Of a stretch of DNA of 64,000 bases, positions 37,005-46,543 are shown piece by piece. The notes below the pieces were generated by a model. It made no database searches. It saw only the letters and a program-made list of their open reading frames with translations, and was not told the origin of the DNA. This DNA is from Clostridia bacterium (GTDB lineage Bacteria; Bacillota; Clostridia; Christensenellales; CAG-314), in the NCBI GenBank assembly GCA_028703495.1, contig JAQVMT010000001.1, positions 215,117 to 279,116 on the forward strand, read 5' to 3'. Positions within the stretch are counted from its first letter, which is position 1. Each line of letters begins with the position of its first letter. A program made the position numbers and the translations under genes.

Positions 37005-39371
37005 TTATTTGTACCTTTTTTTGGATTTGAACAGCTCAATCAGGCTGCAATAGCTGTTGGTCTTGAGCATTTTGACTATAGGCTTTACGCACCCGTAATT
37101 GAGCATCCCGCCCGAGAATATACACATAGCTCTAAGCGGGGTATAGTCCAACGCTCTTATTAGTCCAAGCTCTGCTTCTGCATCGTTCTTATTGGTCTTT
37201 TGAATCTCTGCAACAGCCATTTTATACATTCTTCTGCCAAAGCGTCTGCGTTTCATCTCCAAACCGACCGAGCTTCCGTCAAATTGGCGGTTTATAATGT
37301 TTTCATCTTGCGGCACGAATCCACAAACCCTTGCGAAGCTCTCCTCGGTGAAGCCACCTTTGAGGTAGTCGACAGTCCTTTCTGGGACTTGCACACCTTT
37401 AACCTCGATTTCGGCTCTTCCGACGATATTTTGACTGCTGTTTCCAACAAGCAAAGAGTACGCTCCCTCGTCTACGCACCAACCCAGATCGATATCGTAA
37501 TGCTTGAAGGTCCCGAAATCGGTAGTAAATTTCACCTGTTTGGTTTCGCCAGGCTCCAAAAACACTTTGGAAAAGCCCTTAAGCTGTTTATCGACCGAAT
37601 AATACTTGTCGCTTCTATGGCTTACGTAAAGCTGAACGACTTCCTCTCCGCTAACCTTGCCGCGGTTTGTAACGTCGCATGCAACCTCGTAAGTATAATC
37701 GCCCGAAAGCTTGGTCACTCTCACATTCTCAACCGAAAAATCGGTATAACTCAACCCGAATCCAAAGGGAAACAACGTAGGCACATTCGCACTTTGGTAG
37801 TATCTGTAACCTACAAAAATACTCTCTTTATAGTGAACGGCGTTGTTGCCGCCCAAAACCTCCGCGCCGAAGGGATAATTTTCGGCATAGGGAAAGCTTT
37901 CGGACAGCTTTCCTGACGGGTTAACCTCGCCCGAAAGCACATTCGCGAGCGCACTGCCGCCTGCCTCTCCGCCGACTCCGCCGTAGACCAAGGCGTTGAC
38001 CGAATCCACCCATCTTACATCAACCGCACTTCCGCAGCATAGCGTCACAATAACCTTTTTTCCCGAATCGATGGCAATTTTTAATAGGTCGCGCTGATTT
38101 TGCGGCAACAAGAGGTCATCTCTGTCTCTGCCCTCGTACTCATAGCTGTCGGGAAGACCCAAATTCAGAATAATTCTATCATAAGAGCGGACGAATACCT
38201 CGGCAGTTTTCCTTTCGTCCTCGCTCAAGGTATTTGCCTTTAATGAGCAACCTTTTATAACGCGCACATTTATGCCTTTTTTTGCCAAGGCATCGAAAGC
38301 ATTTTCGCATTTATCTGTTTCTGTGTGTCCGCTTCCTCCGCCCTGTATCTTGGGCGAGTCGTAAAACGGATCCAAAACGCCTATGCCCCCGACGCCGTTT
38401 AGTGGCAAAATACCATCGTTTTTAAGTAAAACTATAGACCTTTCGGCAACCCTTCGAGCAATCGCAAGATGAGTTTGCCTGTTGACGGGCGTTTTTTCCT
38501 TAACCTGAGTAACGCACCTTTTTACCATGTTTATAATGTTGATTACTGCCTTGTCCAATTCATCCATCGACAAGTCGCCTTCGGCAAGAGCGTTGAGAAT
38601 TTCTTCCGCTCTGTAACTTCCCGAATAGGGCATTTCGAGGTCGCAACCCGCCTTCAATGCCTTCACTCGGTCGTCGATCGCCGCCCAGTCGCTTATAACC
38701 GCGCCGTCAAAGCCCCACTCCTTTCGCAGAAGGTCGGTTAAAAGCAGCTTGCTTTCCGATGCGTAATCTCCGTAAATGCGGTTGTACGCACTCATGATAG
38801 TATATGGCTTGGAGCGTTTAACACACTCCTCAAACGCATAAAGGTATATCTCACGCAGGGCGCGCGTGTCAACCTCCGCGCTGTATCTCATTCGGTAGGT
38901 TTCCTGATTGTTCAGCGCAAAATGCTTTAAACAAACTCCCACTCCCTTTTTTTGCATAGCATCGGTGTAGCTCACGGCAAATTCTGCGGTAAGGTATGGA
39001 TCTTCGCTCACATATTCGTAATTTCTGCCACAAAGCGCAGTCCTTTTTATATTGAGTGCAGGTCCGAGCACAATATCCACGTCGGCGCAAATCGCCTCCT
39101 CTGCAATAGCCGTGGCAAGCTCGGCAATAAGCTCTCTGTCGAACGAGCATGATGACAGCGAAGCAGGCGGAAAACAAGTTGCCTTTGCCGTCTTTCCCAA
39201 AGCGTTTACCCCGTCGGTATTGATTTCCTTTCTAAGACCGTGAGGGCCGTCGGACATCCATATTTTGGGCAAAAGCTCTGTTTCGACGGTTTCCCACGAA
39301 TTGGCCCCCATAACTATTTTTGCTTTTTGTTCCGTAGATAGGCTTTCGAGTATCTCCAATGTCTCTTTCAT
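37005..39371 (-). CDS. Glycoside hydrolase family 3 (beta-glucosidase-like)
   Basis: 788 residues. GH3 N-terminal barrel with WMSDGPHGLR, KHFALNNQE (about 149-157) and the catalytic nucleophile Asp228 in GAVISDW; the C-terminal sandwich has IQGGGSGHT and the final Fn3-like domain has EVVQLYVSHR. No signal peptide, so it is cytosolic and should cleave imported oligosaccharides or glycosides. ATG at 39371 with GGAGA upstream; a GTG 21 nt earlier is possible. No transporter gene beside it. Confidence 0.92.
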   Translation of the reverse strand: MKETLEILESLSTEQKAKIVMGANSWETVETELLPKIWMSDGPHGLRKEINTDGVNALGKTAKATCFPPASLSSCSFDRELIAELATAIAEEAICADVDIVLGPALNIKRTALCGRNYEYVSEDPYLTAEFAVSYTDAMQKKGVGVCLKHFALNNQETYRMRYSAEVDTRALREIYLYAFEECVKRSKPYTIMSAYNRIYGDYASESKLLLTDLLRKEWGFDGAVISDWAAIDDRVKALKAGCDLEMPYSGSYRAEEILNALAEGDLSMDELDKAVINIINMVKRCVTQVKEKTPVNRQTHLAIARRVAERSIVLLKNDGILPLNGVGGIGVLDPFYDSPKIQGGGSGHTETDKCENAFDALAKKGINVRVIKGCSLKANTLSEDERKTAEVFVRSYDRIILNLGLPDSYEYEGRDRDDLLLPQNQRDLLKIAIDSGKKVIVTLCCGSAVDVRWVDSVNALVYGGVGGEAGGSALANVLSGEVNPSGKLSESFPYAENYPFGAEVLGGNNAVHYKESIFVGYRYYQSANVPTLFPFGFGLSYTDFSVENVRVTKLSGDYTYEVACDVTNRGKVSGEEVVQLYVSHRSDKYYSVDKQLKGFSKVFLEPGETKQVKFTTDFGTFKHYDIDLGWCVDEGAYSLLVGNSSQNIVGRAEIEVKGVQVPERTVDYLKGGFTEESFARVCGFVPQDENIINRQFDGSSVGLEMKRRRFGRRMYKMAVAEIQKTNKNDAEAELGLIRALDYTPLRAMCIFSGGMLNYGCVKPIVKMLKTNSYCSLIELFKSKKRYK

Positions 39372-39604
39372 ATATATACATTCTCCGTTCACGAAAATTA
39401 CTTGGGAAAAGGTCGCGTATCAGGCGAACAGGTGTCGCCGTTACAAAGTGAGTGTAAAACGTACACGACCAAGGCGGGGAGGCACGCGCAACCCGCATCG
39501 AGATGAATTTGTTCGAAGTTTCCTCCAAAAAGAAATTGCGCCCAACGCAAAGCGTCAGAACGCATATGAAGGCGAAGCCGAGATATAACTGCGGACGCCC
39601 GTAT

Positions 39605-40345
39605 CTATGCCTTGCCCGCAACCGCGTTTTGCAAAATAATCTTGGATATTTCGTACTGAGCTTCCTCGCAAAGCAAGGACTTTGTCTCCAGCTCCACGCA
39701 ACGGAAAAGCTTGTTTGCTTGAACGATGTACTCCGCACTCTGCTTGGTTTCTTTGCTGTGCCTGCCGCCGCAAATCACTGCGCCTCCGACCTTTAAAGCA
39801 TCAAAATTGACGTTTTTAGTACCAAACACATCAAGCATTCTGTCCACGTTGTCTGATTGAGTATAACGTGCATACTCAAAAGAAACATCAAAAGCCTCCT
39901 CGGACAAGCCTTGCCGCTCCTTAGTTATTCTGCTCAACAAACGAGCGGCGGACCGCCACTTCAGCCTAGCAATTTTATAAACACGTCTGATTCGCCTTTT
40001 CCTGCGAGCAGACAAAAACAAGTCCAAATCGGACAACACACAGCTGCTGAATACCTGCGGGCATTTCTTTATCAACGAGAAAGCCACTAATGCGCCCATC
40101 TCGTCACCGAAAATTGTCACTCCGCTCGACTTGAATCTCTGTATAAAAGACGTCAAATCATAGGTCAAATTGGTTAAGTCAAAGGTTTCGTTGACTTCTT
40201 CGCCGTTGCCGTACATATGCGGCAACAAAACGTGGCAATCCTCCTTAAGCCTATCGATAAGCTTGTCATAAACATTAGGCATACCTATCCTGTGCAGAAT
40301 CACAACAGTAGGATTCTCACTTTTTCCAAACTCATAATAAAACAT
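39605..40345 (-). CDS. Alpha/beta hydrolase-fold protein, nucleophile replaced
   Basis: 246 residues. Hydrolase-fold order: TVVILHRIG oxyanion region, a nucleophile elbow at 80-84 reading GDEMG (Glu82 where GxSxG has Ser), then an Arg/Lys-rich lid (ARRKRRIRRVYKIARLKW). The acid/His region is not clear (CGGRHSKE). Likely non-catalytic. GGAAG precedes the ATG. 211 bp before the GH3 gene; could be co-transcribed. Confidence 0.7.
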   Translation of the reverse strand: MFYYEFGKSENPTVVILHRIGMPNVYDKLIDRLKEDCHVLLPHMYGNGEEVNETFDLTNLTYDLTSFIQRFKSSGVTIFGDEMGALVAFSLIKKCPQVFSSCVLSDLDLFLSARRKRRIRRVYKIARLKWRSAARLLSRITKERQGLSEEAFDVSFEYARYTQSDNVDRMLDVFGTKNVNFDALKVGGAVICGGRHSKETKQSAEYIVQANKLFRCVELETKSLLCEEAQYEISKIILQNAVAGKA

Positions 40346-40589
40346 AATTAATCTTCCTCTTTAGCAGTTCTGTTCATACTGCCCGAAAAGGGATACGGAG
40401 TTTCGCCGTATATTTTAGCATCTGTCAAAACATATCTTTGTTTTGGCAAAACGTCTTTGCACGGAGCAAAGACAAAAGCCTTATCGGCATCAGTTCCCAG
40501 CCGATATTCATACTCTCATTTTCTGAGCTTCCCATATTCCCAAAACGATTCCGAATACAATGCGTTTTTCTTTATTCGGTTGGCTCGCC

Positions 40590-42755
40590 TTATTTCTTTC
40601 CGTAGACGTAATCGTAAACCGAAATCAAATTCGAATAGGACGAGTCGTTGATAACGTCATCGGCATCTGCGCGCTTGTTCCTGCCAAGCAAACCGCCGAT
40701 AAAGTTCTTAACCTTTTCGATACCACGCGCTTTCGGAGGTGCGAACGGTACAAGTCCGCCGTCGCCGTAGCTCTCGTCGATGTCTTCCTTTTCCAACGTG
40801 AAGCTCTCTATCTCTTCACTGCCGTTTACCCCCGATCGGCTGTCGAGTCCGTTATCATCATCATCGAATAAGTCGTAAGTGCGGTTATTCTTTGAAGTTG
40901 CTCGATCGCCTTGTTGTGCACCCTTTGCTTCTCGGTCATTTGTACGATTACTTTCCGCGGCTCTTTCGCTCTTCGGTTCATTGAAAAGGTCCTTGTAATC
41001 CTTGTCAACGGATGCGTTATTCTTATTGTTCGATGTGCTTGATACGTTATTTGTTTTACCCGAGGCACTTTTTGTGTTTGGCTCCACACTGTCAGCAGCA
41101 GGCGAGGTTCTTGCAGTTTGCGCAGCACTTGCCGCACCGTCCAAAGCGTTATTTTGCATCGGCATATCGACTTGGCTTGTATTCGAAGTCGCAGACTCGG
41201 TAGCTTTCGCTGCTCGCAAGTTCTCGGAGGTATAGGCTTTGCCTTGACCGACATCGGGCGTATCGTCTCGGTCGGACGATTTTGCATTACTACTGCTAGA
41301 AGCTTGCGCGTAAACGTTTCCGTTTCGGTTATCCGACTCGCGTTCGGATTGAGCTTTATCGCCGTTGATTCTGCCAACTTGTTCGTCGCCGCCTAAAATA
41401 ATTACCGTTTCGCCGTCCTCGTTTCGGGTAAAGCTTTTATTTCCGACACTCGAAGCCGACTGCACAATCCTTTCGGCAAGCAGTCGAGCCTTCTCCTCAT
41501 CGGATAGATCCTCGGGTAAATCGTTTACGGGAACGGCAACGTAGACAGTACCGTCCTCCTTCCAAATCTCTCCGTTTGCGTTACGGTTGTTATTAGCGAA
41601 GGGATTTGAGGCGTTACCGTAGTTAGATTCATAGCCGTTTTGACCGTTTGGGTATTGACCGCCAAAGTTTCCGTTAATCGGCTGTTGATTATATCCGTTG
41701 TTGTACGTTTGTCCGAATCCGTTGTAATCGGGCTGTCCGTAACTGTTATTTTGCCCGTTTTGCGGATTCTGTGCATAGCCGAAATCCGAAGCGGGTCTGT
41801 TAAATGGATTCCCATTTGCTCCGTTGCCGTTTTGTCCGTAGGGCAAATACTGTTGAGGATAGCCGTTCTGACCGTAGGAATATCCACCCTGATTGTTACC
41901 GCTCGGATTATTAAAGCGATTCAAATAACCGTCAGGACGGCTGTAGTCGGGTATACTGCCGTTGCGATAATCGCCGAAGGTCCCGTTGTACGGCGATCCG
42001 AATTGCGAATATGGCTGTGAATTGCCGTAGCCGTAATCGTTTTGCCCATAACCGTAAGGATTTTGCTTGATGACAGGTTCGACCGAGATCACGGGATTAA
42101 TGGTTATCGGTATCTCGATTGCATTAGGCCTTTGCCCGTAACCATTCGAAAACATGTTTTGACCGCCGAAGGGATTCGCCTGAAAACCTCCGTTAGGCGC
42201 ACTGTTTTGATTCTGATAACCGTTAGGTGCACCGTTTTGATTCTGAAAGCCGTTTGGATTATTTTGCGCGTTATAAGGGTTGTTTTGATAACCGCCCTCA
42301 ACGCTACCGCCATCGCCATTATTGCCGCTTTTTTTCGTGAAGCTCTTAATGTGGGGATTAATGTCAATCTTTTCCCCTTCTATATGATAATTCTCGCTTA
42401 TATTTTTTTCCTTGACTGTTTCCTGCTCCTCATCGAAATCCTCGGTAGCGTTAACCTTGTCCATAAAGCTTTCACCGCCTGTGGACATCGCGCGATTCTC
42501 CCTTTTGACCGCTTCCCCTTTCGAATTTGTGGCAAGGTCGATATCCTCGACAAAAAACATGTCCCAACCCTCAAATTGCTCGGACTTTAAAATGTCTTTT
42601 ATGTCGATTTTATGCTTTGCACCCTCGTTGAGATAATTCAAGCTTTGGTTGACGTCTACATCTCCGAACATAAAACTCGGAAGCGCAAACTTACCGCCTA
42701 CCTCCACAATCGGTTCAACCTTTTTTTCCTCTTTTGCAAACACCGATTTAAGCAT
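40590..42755 (-). CDS. Gln/Asn/Gly/Tyr-rich, largely disordered protein
   Basis: 721 residues, no family recognised and no signal peptide or TM. Residues about 1-140 are ordered and charged (LPSFMFGDVDVNQSLNYL, FDEEQETVKEKN). Residues about 150-400 are a low-complexity tract of Asn, Gln, Gly, Tyr and Pro (repeating NGYQNQNGAPN and GYGQN phrases), prion-like in composition. Then a Ser/Asn/Thr/Asp-rich linker to about 630 and a conserved-looking C-terminus ending SLISVYDYVYGKK-like. The RBS is weak (AAAGGGGG abutting the ATG). Confidence 0.65.
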   Translation of the reverse strand: MLKSVFAKEEKKVEPIVEVGGKFALPSFMFGDVDVNQSLNYLNEGAKHKIDIKDILKSEQFEGWDMFFVEDIDLATNSKGEAVKRENRAMSTGGESFMDKVNATEDFDEEQETVKEKNISENYHIEGEKIDINPHIKSFTKKSGNNGDGGSVEGGYQNNPYNAQNNPNGFQNQNGAPNGYQNQNSAPNGGFQANPFGGQNMFSNGYGQRPNAIEIPITINPVISVEPVIKQNPYGYGQNDYGYGNSQPYSQFGSPYNGTFGDYRNGSIPDYSRPDGYLNRFNNPSGNNQGGYSYGQNGYPQQYLPYGQNGNGANGNPFNRPASDFGYAQNPQNGQNNSYGQPDYNGFGQTYNNGYNQQPINGNFGGQYPNGQNGYESNYGNASNPFANNNRNANGEIWKEDGTVYVAVPVNDLPEDLSDEEKARLLAERIVQSASSVGNKSFTRNEDGETVIILGGDEQVGRINGDKAQSERESDNRNGNVYAQASSSSNAKSSDRDDTPDVGQGKAYTSENLRAAKATESATSNTSQVDMPMQNNALDGAASAAQTARTSPAADSVEPNTKSASGKTNNVSSTSNNKNNASVDKDYKDLFNEPKSERAAESNRTNDREAKGAQQGDRATSKNNRTYDLFDDDDNGLDSRSGVNGSEEIESFTLEKEDIDESYGDGGLVPFAPPKARGIEKVKNFIGGLLGRNKRADADDVINDSSYSNLISVYDYVYGKK

Positions 42756-43266
42756 CCCCCTTTATTCCATCGATCAACCGCTCCGTTCGAGCGTAAAATA
42801 TCGACCTTCGCCGATTCACACTCCCGTCCGTTACGCATTCGCGGAAGACCGTGCACATAGTTATATTTTGCGCATCGCACAATGCAGCGCCGTCCCGATT
42901 CCCTACAATACGCGCATTGTACAATAATATATTCACATAGTATGGTAACATAACCGACCGCTTTTTGCAAGCATAATAAAGAATTTTTTATAAAAATAAC
43001 CCGAAAACGGAGCAATTACCGCCTTTTGGGTAAAATTGCTTATAACTGAAGCCAAAAAACAAAGAGCAGAAATTCGGCAAAATCTCCGAAAAAATAGTAC
43101 AAACCAAAACGGAGTGTAAAAATCACACTCCGTTTCGATAAATCGATAAGCTCGAAACGCTTCCTAAGGCACGGAAATTACTCGCTAAAGTCAGCTATTA
43201 TCCAAATGAGTCGGAAAACGTTTTCGATTCTATCGGGACTTAAATTAGATCAGTCCCTCCTACTTC
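42756..43266. other. Intergenic region, mostly featureless
   Basis: 511 bp upstream of the disordered-protein gene and downstream of ferredoxin, both minus strand. Apart from the terminator at 43107-43135 no gene is seen. A weak promoter-like TTGCAA-17-TACCAT lies on the minus strand near 42941-42969. Confidence 0.4.
43107..43135 (-). terminator. Terminator after the ferredoxin gene
   Basis: AAACGGAGTGT (43107-43117) pairs with ACACTCCGTTT (43125-43135), a perfect 11-bp stem, 130 bp past the ferredoxin stop. Confidence 0.75.
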
Positions 43267-43434
43267 CTAACCCTCGATAGCGTTAACGGGGCAAGAAGCA
43301 GCGCAAGCGCCACAATCCACACAAACATCGGGGTCGATAACATAGGTTTCGTCGCCCTCACTGATCGCGCTAAAAGGGCAAACACCCGCGCAAGTTCCGC
43401 ATTTAATGCAAGTCGATGTAATCTTATGAGCCAT
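43267..43434 (-). CDS. 2[4Fe-4S] ferredoxin
   Basis: 55 residues, clostridial type. Two clusters: C9IKCGTCAGVCP and C38VDCGACAASCP, each CxxCxxCxxxCP. Small soluble electron carrier for anaerobic redox enzymes. GGAGA lies 6 nt before the ATG. Monocistronic. Its presence supports an anaerobic life style. Confidence 0.96.
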   Translation of the reverse strand: MAHKITSTCIKCGTCAGVCPFSAISEGDETYVIDPDVCVDCGACAASCPVNAIEG

Positions 43435-43606
43435 GTTCTTTTCTCCTTACTTCAGCCGCAAAACCCAACCTAGCCTTAATACATGGCTCAGGTGAGGTTC
43501 TATGACCATATTTGCTCTCGCAACTAAGATTATAACATACAATCGGCTGTTTGTCTAAAAAAAACAGAGGGTTTTCAAAAATTTTCCCGACGAGCGATTA
43601 TTAAGC

Positions 43607-43669
43607 TAATTGCCAAAGTAAGTTCCACAGTGGTATTTAGTTATGGAAGCTACCTTGGCAATTAACTAA
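43607..43669. repeat. Palindromic element B upstream of the infC promoter
   Basis: Left arm AATTGCCAAAGTA..TTCCAC from 43609, a 14-base loop, and right arm ending TACCTTGGCAATT (near 43663). Its arm end is 47 bp before the infC -35. A 25-base stretch here is identical to element C. Confidence 0.8.
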
Positions 43670-43711
43670 GGGAAAAATCGTGAAGTTTTGGATAAATACA
43701 CAGAAAAACGT

Positions 43712-43741
43712 TTGACAGAGGGTGGAGTTATCTGCTAAAAT
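43712..43741 (+). promoter_or_regulatory. Promoter of infC-rpmI-rplT
   Basis: TTGACA (43712-43717), 18-bp spacer, TAAAAT (43736-43741) with an extended TGC just before it. Confidence 0.85.
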
Positions 43742-43872
43742 ACATAGGCTAAGCGGAAGTCCACCTTCTCACCAAACGGTTTCTGTATTGTTTGGTATAA
43801 TTATGATAATATGTTTTCATATTGTGTGGATTTTTGCGTCCGCACATTTTTATTTTACGGAGGTATAATACT
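43742..43872 (+). promoter_or_regulatory. infC leader with terminator-like hairpin
   Basis: TGTGTGGAT pairs with GTCCGCACA around 43824-43850, followed by TTTTTATTTT; a second region (ACCAAAC near 43773 with GTTTGGT near 43790) can pair upstream. This is the layout of the infC/L20 autoregulated leader. Not aligned to a covariance model. Confidence 0.6.
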
Positions 43873-44397
43873 ATCAAAGAACTTCAGATCAATGAACAAA
43901 TCAGAGACAGCGAAATTCGCCTTTTGAACGTAGACGGCGATATGGTCGGTATTGTTAACATCAAGGAAGCTCAAAGAACAGCAAGAGATATGCAACTTGA
44001 TTTGGTAAAGATCTCGCCTAATGCGAATCCGCCCGTGTGCAAAATAATGGATTACGGAAAATTCCGTTATGAGCAGATCAAGAAGGAAAAGGAATTAAAG
44101 CGCAATCAAAAGATTGTGGAGTTAAAGGAAGTCCAACTATCCATGACGATCGACGACGGCGATTTGCAAACGAAGATGAAAAATGCGAGAAAGTTTATTG
44201 CCGAAGGTAATAAAGTCAAGGTTTCTTTGAGAATGAAGGGACGGCAAATTGCATTTGCAAAAAATGCCGAAGAGGTAGTGAAAAAATTCGGAGAAATGCT
44301 GTCGGACGTGGCAACGGTCGAGAAAATGCCGTTGCTCGAGGGTAAGAACATCAAAATGATTCTTGCTCCCGTTGCAGACAAAAAGAAAAGTAAATAA
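43873..44397 (+). CDS. infC: Translation initiation factor IF-3, ATC start
   Basis: 174 residues from ATC at 43873, with CGGAGG 9 nt upstream. No ATG/GTG/TTG start fits, and infC genes typically use AUU/AUA/AUC, which IF-3 itself discriminates against (established autoregulation). Protein: [17 protein letters not shown], the linker with [11 protein letters not shown], and the C-terminal [18 protein letters not shown]. First gene of infC-rpmI-rplT. Confidence 0.96.
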   Translation: MKELQINEQIRDSEIRLLNVDGDMVGIVNIKEAQRTARDMQLDLVKISPNANPPVCKIMDYGKFRYEQIKKEKELKRNQKIVELKEVQLSMTIDDGDLQTKMKNARKFIAEGNKVKVSLRMKGRQIAFAKNAEEVVKKFGEMLSDVATVEKMPLLEGKNIKMILAPVADKKKSK

Positions 44398-44411
44398 CGG
44401 AGGAAAGCTAT

Positions 44412-44606
44412 ATGCCAAAACAGAAATCCCACACAGGTGCGGCAAAACGTTTCAGCGTGAAAAAAAGCGGAAAGGTAAAGCGCGCGCAAATGGGCAAGAA
44501 CCATATTTTGAACAAAAAGACAACAAAAAGAACTAGGAACCTAAGAGGACCTGCATACGTTGATAAAACGCAAGAGAAGACGATGAGACGTCTGCTGCCC
44601 TATTAA
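44412..44606 (+). CDS. rpmI: Ribosomal protein bL35
   Basis: 64 residues. [24 protein letters not shown] and [16 protein letters not shown] are diagnostic. GGAGG precedes the ATG. Normal length, 14 bp after infC. Confidence 0.97.
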   Translation: MPKQKSHTGAAKRFSVKKSGKVKRAQMGKNHILNKKTTKRTRNLRGPAYVDKTQEKTMRRLLPY

Positions 44607-44617
44607 GGAGGGAATAA

Positions 44618-44968
44618 ATGAGAATTAAACGTTCGGTTAACGCGTTGAAAAAGCGCAGGAAGATATTAAAACTCGCAAAAGGCTATTTCGGACTGAAGAG
44701 CACGAACTACAGAATTGCCCGCGAAGCGGTTATGAAGAGCGGCAACTACGCATATGTCGGAAGAAAGCAACGCAAACGCGACTTCAGAAGACTTTGGATT
44801 GCTCGTATCAACGCCGCATGCAGACACAACGGAATGAGTTATTCTACATTCATCAACGGCTTGAAGAAGGCAAACGTCGAATTGAATAGAAAGGCACTTG
44901 CCGAAATCGCAGTAAGCGATGCTAAAGGCTTTTCGGAGCTGTGCAAAACCGCTAAAGCCGCTTTATAG
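44618..44968 (+). CDS. rplT: Ribosomal protein bL20
   Basis: 116 residues. [40 protein letters not shown] and the C-terminal [11 protein letters not shown] segment are canonical. AAGGAGG upstream. L20 is the usual repressor that binds the infC leader. Confidence 0.98.
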   Translation: MRIKRSVNALKKRRKILKLAKGYFGLKSTNYRIAREAVMKSGNYAYVGRKQRKRDFRRLWIARINAACRHNGMSYSTFINGLKKANVELNRKALAEIAVSDAKGFSELCKTAKAAL

Positions 44969-45052
44969 GCTTAATCGGTGCGCCGTTTCCTAACCCAATT
45001 TTGGGCGGGAGCTGGCTCACAGGCATTTGTGACGACCATTTCAAGCTCGGAA

Positions 45053-45076
45053 GCACGGTTTTAGTATTAAACCGTG
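45053..45076 (+). other. Hairpin after rplT
   Basis: CACGGTTT (about 45053-45060) pairs with AAACCGTG (45068-45075). No T run follows, so it is a poor terminator; it may stabilise the mRNA end. Confidence 0.4.
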
Positions 45077-45210
45077 GAATAAACGCAGTTTATTATGGTT
45101 TCAAGCGTTAGCGCAGAAATCATCTTACGATAGTTTCTATTATATAGATGAAAGCACATAAGGGGGGACAGATCGACTGTCCTCTTTGCATTAAAAGGAG
45201 TTTTGTTGTG

Positions 45211-45963
45211 ATGCTTTTGGGGAAGAACAGCGTGATACTTGCCGATGCAAGGAAGCTTTTGCAAAAGAAGTACAGACAGTCTTACGGATTGTTCTTAATC
45301 GAGGGAGAAAAGCTTGTTCGCGATGCCGTGCGCTTTGGAATAGAACTTAAATCGATCTTTATTGCGGCATCCAAAGAGGAGGCTTTTGCAGACTTGACGG
45401 CTTCGCTTTCGTGTTCGGCTTATGTTATAGCCGATGCGGAAATGAAAACGCTTTCGGATACGGTTACGCCGCAAGGGGTGGTTGCCGTGTGTAAAATTCC
45501 CGAAGAAAGCATTGGAACAGGCGATATGCTCGTGCTTGACGGAGTACAAGATCCGTCGAATATGGGTGTGATACTGCGGACGGCTTGCGGCGCGGGTTTT
45601 TGCAACGTTTTTTGCATCGATTGCGTGGATCCTTTCTCGCCGAAATGTATCAGAAGCGGAATGAGCTCGCAATTCGTTTTAAATATTGTGTGCGGTTCTG
45701 CGGACGTTTTATACGGGCTGTTAAGTGGCAGAGAGGTAATTGTTGCCGATATGGGCGGTGAGGACGTAGCCGACTACGCGAGGAGTAGAAATAAGAACGC
45801 GCCTATCGCGTTGGTTTTGGGGAGCGAGGGTATGGGAGTTTCGCGGATTATGCGTGAACGCGCCGATCGTTCGATTTCCGTTCGTATGGAAAACGGTTTG
45901 GAGTCGCTCAATGTCGCCGTAAGCGCGGGAATTATTATGTATATTCTAAAAATATACTTTTGA
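45211..45963 (+). CDS. SpoU/TrmH-family RNA 2'-O-methyltransferase
   Basis: 250 residues from the ATG at 45211 (a GTG directly before it is equally possible; AAAAGGAG upstream). Trefoil-knot methyltransferase: N-terminal substrate-binding domain starting LADARKLLQKKYRQSYGLFLIEGEKLV, then motif 1 LDGVQDPSNMGVILRTA, motif 2 LVLGSEGMG and motif 3 SLNVAVSAGI. SAM-dependent ribose methylation of tRNA or rRNA. Often placed after rplT in Firmicutes, as here. Confidence 0.92.
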   Translation: MLLGKNSVILADARKLLQKKYRQSYGLFLIEGEKLVRDAVRFGIELKSIFIAASKEEAFADLTASLSCSAYVIADAEMKTLSDTVTPQGVVAVCKIPEESIGTGDMLVLDGVQDPSNMGVILRTACGAGFCNVFCIDCVDPFSPKCIRSGMSSQFVLNIVCGSADVLYGLLSGREVIVADMGGEDVADYARSRNKNAPIALVLGSEGMGVSRIMRERADRSISVRMENGLESLNVAVSAGIIMYILKIYF

Positions 45964-46097
45964 TTCGTTCTATGTAACGTAACAAATAAATTCTTTTGGT
46001 ACTTTCTATGTTACGTAACAAATAGAAAGAACTTCTGAATCGTTCTAAGCAACGCAACAAATTAAAAAAACTTTTGATTCGTTCTATGTAACGTAAG
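45964..46097. repeat. Tandem repeat, four units of 36-39 bp
   Basis: TTCTATGTAACGTAAC-like cores begin at 45968, 46004, 46043 and 46082. Units two and three carry AAATAGAAAGAAC/AAATTAAAAAAAC tails. The core GTTACGTAAC in unit two is itself palindromic. It lies directly after the methyltransferase stop. Confidence 0.85.
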
Positions 46098-46167
46098 AAC
46101 TCCGATGCTTACTTACGCCGGGAGTAGTCGTTTTGCAAATGCAAAGTGATTGCACAAGATTGAACAA

Positions 46168-46191
46168 GCGTGGGGCTAACCTCGCGTTTTT
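46168..46191 (+). terminator. Terminator of the methyltransferase transcript
   Basis: CGTGGGG-CTAA-CCTCGCG hairpin (46168-46185) with two G-T pairs, followed by TTTTTT. Confidence 0.75.
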
Positions 46192-46223
46192 TACGGATTA
46201 TGGCGTATTTGCGGCGCATATGG

Positions 46224-46252
46224 TTGACATACGAGGATTAAAAGCGTATAAT
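46224..46252 (+). promoter_or_regulatory. Full-consensus promoter upstream of the YebC gene
   Basis: TTGACA (46224-46229), 17-bp spacer, TATAAT (46247-46252). The transcript should have a leader of about 285 nt before the ATG at 46544. Nothing else is recognised in the 580-bp stretch 45964-46543 beyond the repeat and terminator listed. Confidence 0.85.
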
Positions 46253-46543
46253 TTCACCGATAATATGAAAATGGAGGAAGCCGACTGTTTAGATTTTTTA
46301 CATGCACGCGTATAAGCTGTTCTTGTCGGGAGCGATAAACGATTGAGCTATCGATGCAGACGCTGATATTACCCTTCGGGTACATAAGGCGTTTTTACGG
46401 AGCGAGAAACGCTGTCGAAGGAAGGTAACGCGATAAATATCGGAGCCGACGATGCGGATATAAAATGAATGTCTAGCGAGTAGGGCGAGCTTTTGTGGGC
46501 GCGGTGCAAATGAATATCGGATAGATTTTCGGCGATTAGAGGT

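Larger units (their letters stand above)
43435..43872. other. Divergent region between ferredoxin and infC
   Basis: Holds palindromic element B (43607-43669), the infC promoter (43712-43741) and the infC leader (43742-43872). No further gene seen. Confidence 0.7.

Noticed and set aside
41525-42590. Several ORFs in other frames of the Gln/Asn-rich gene
   Set aside because: They arise from the low-complexity repeats and lack starts with RBS.
45000-45140. T-box or riboswitch before the SpoU gene
   Set aside because: No GGTGG/specifier features; only a simple hairpin is visible.
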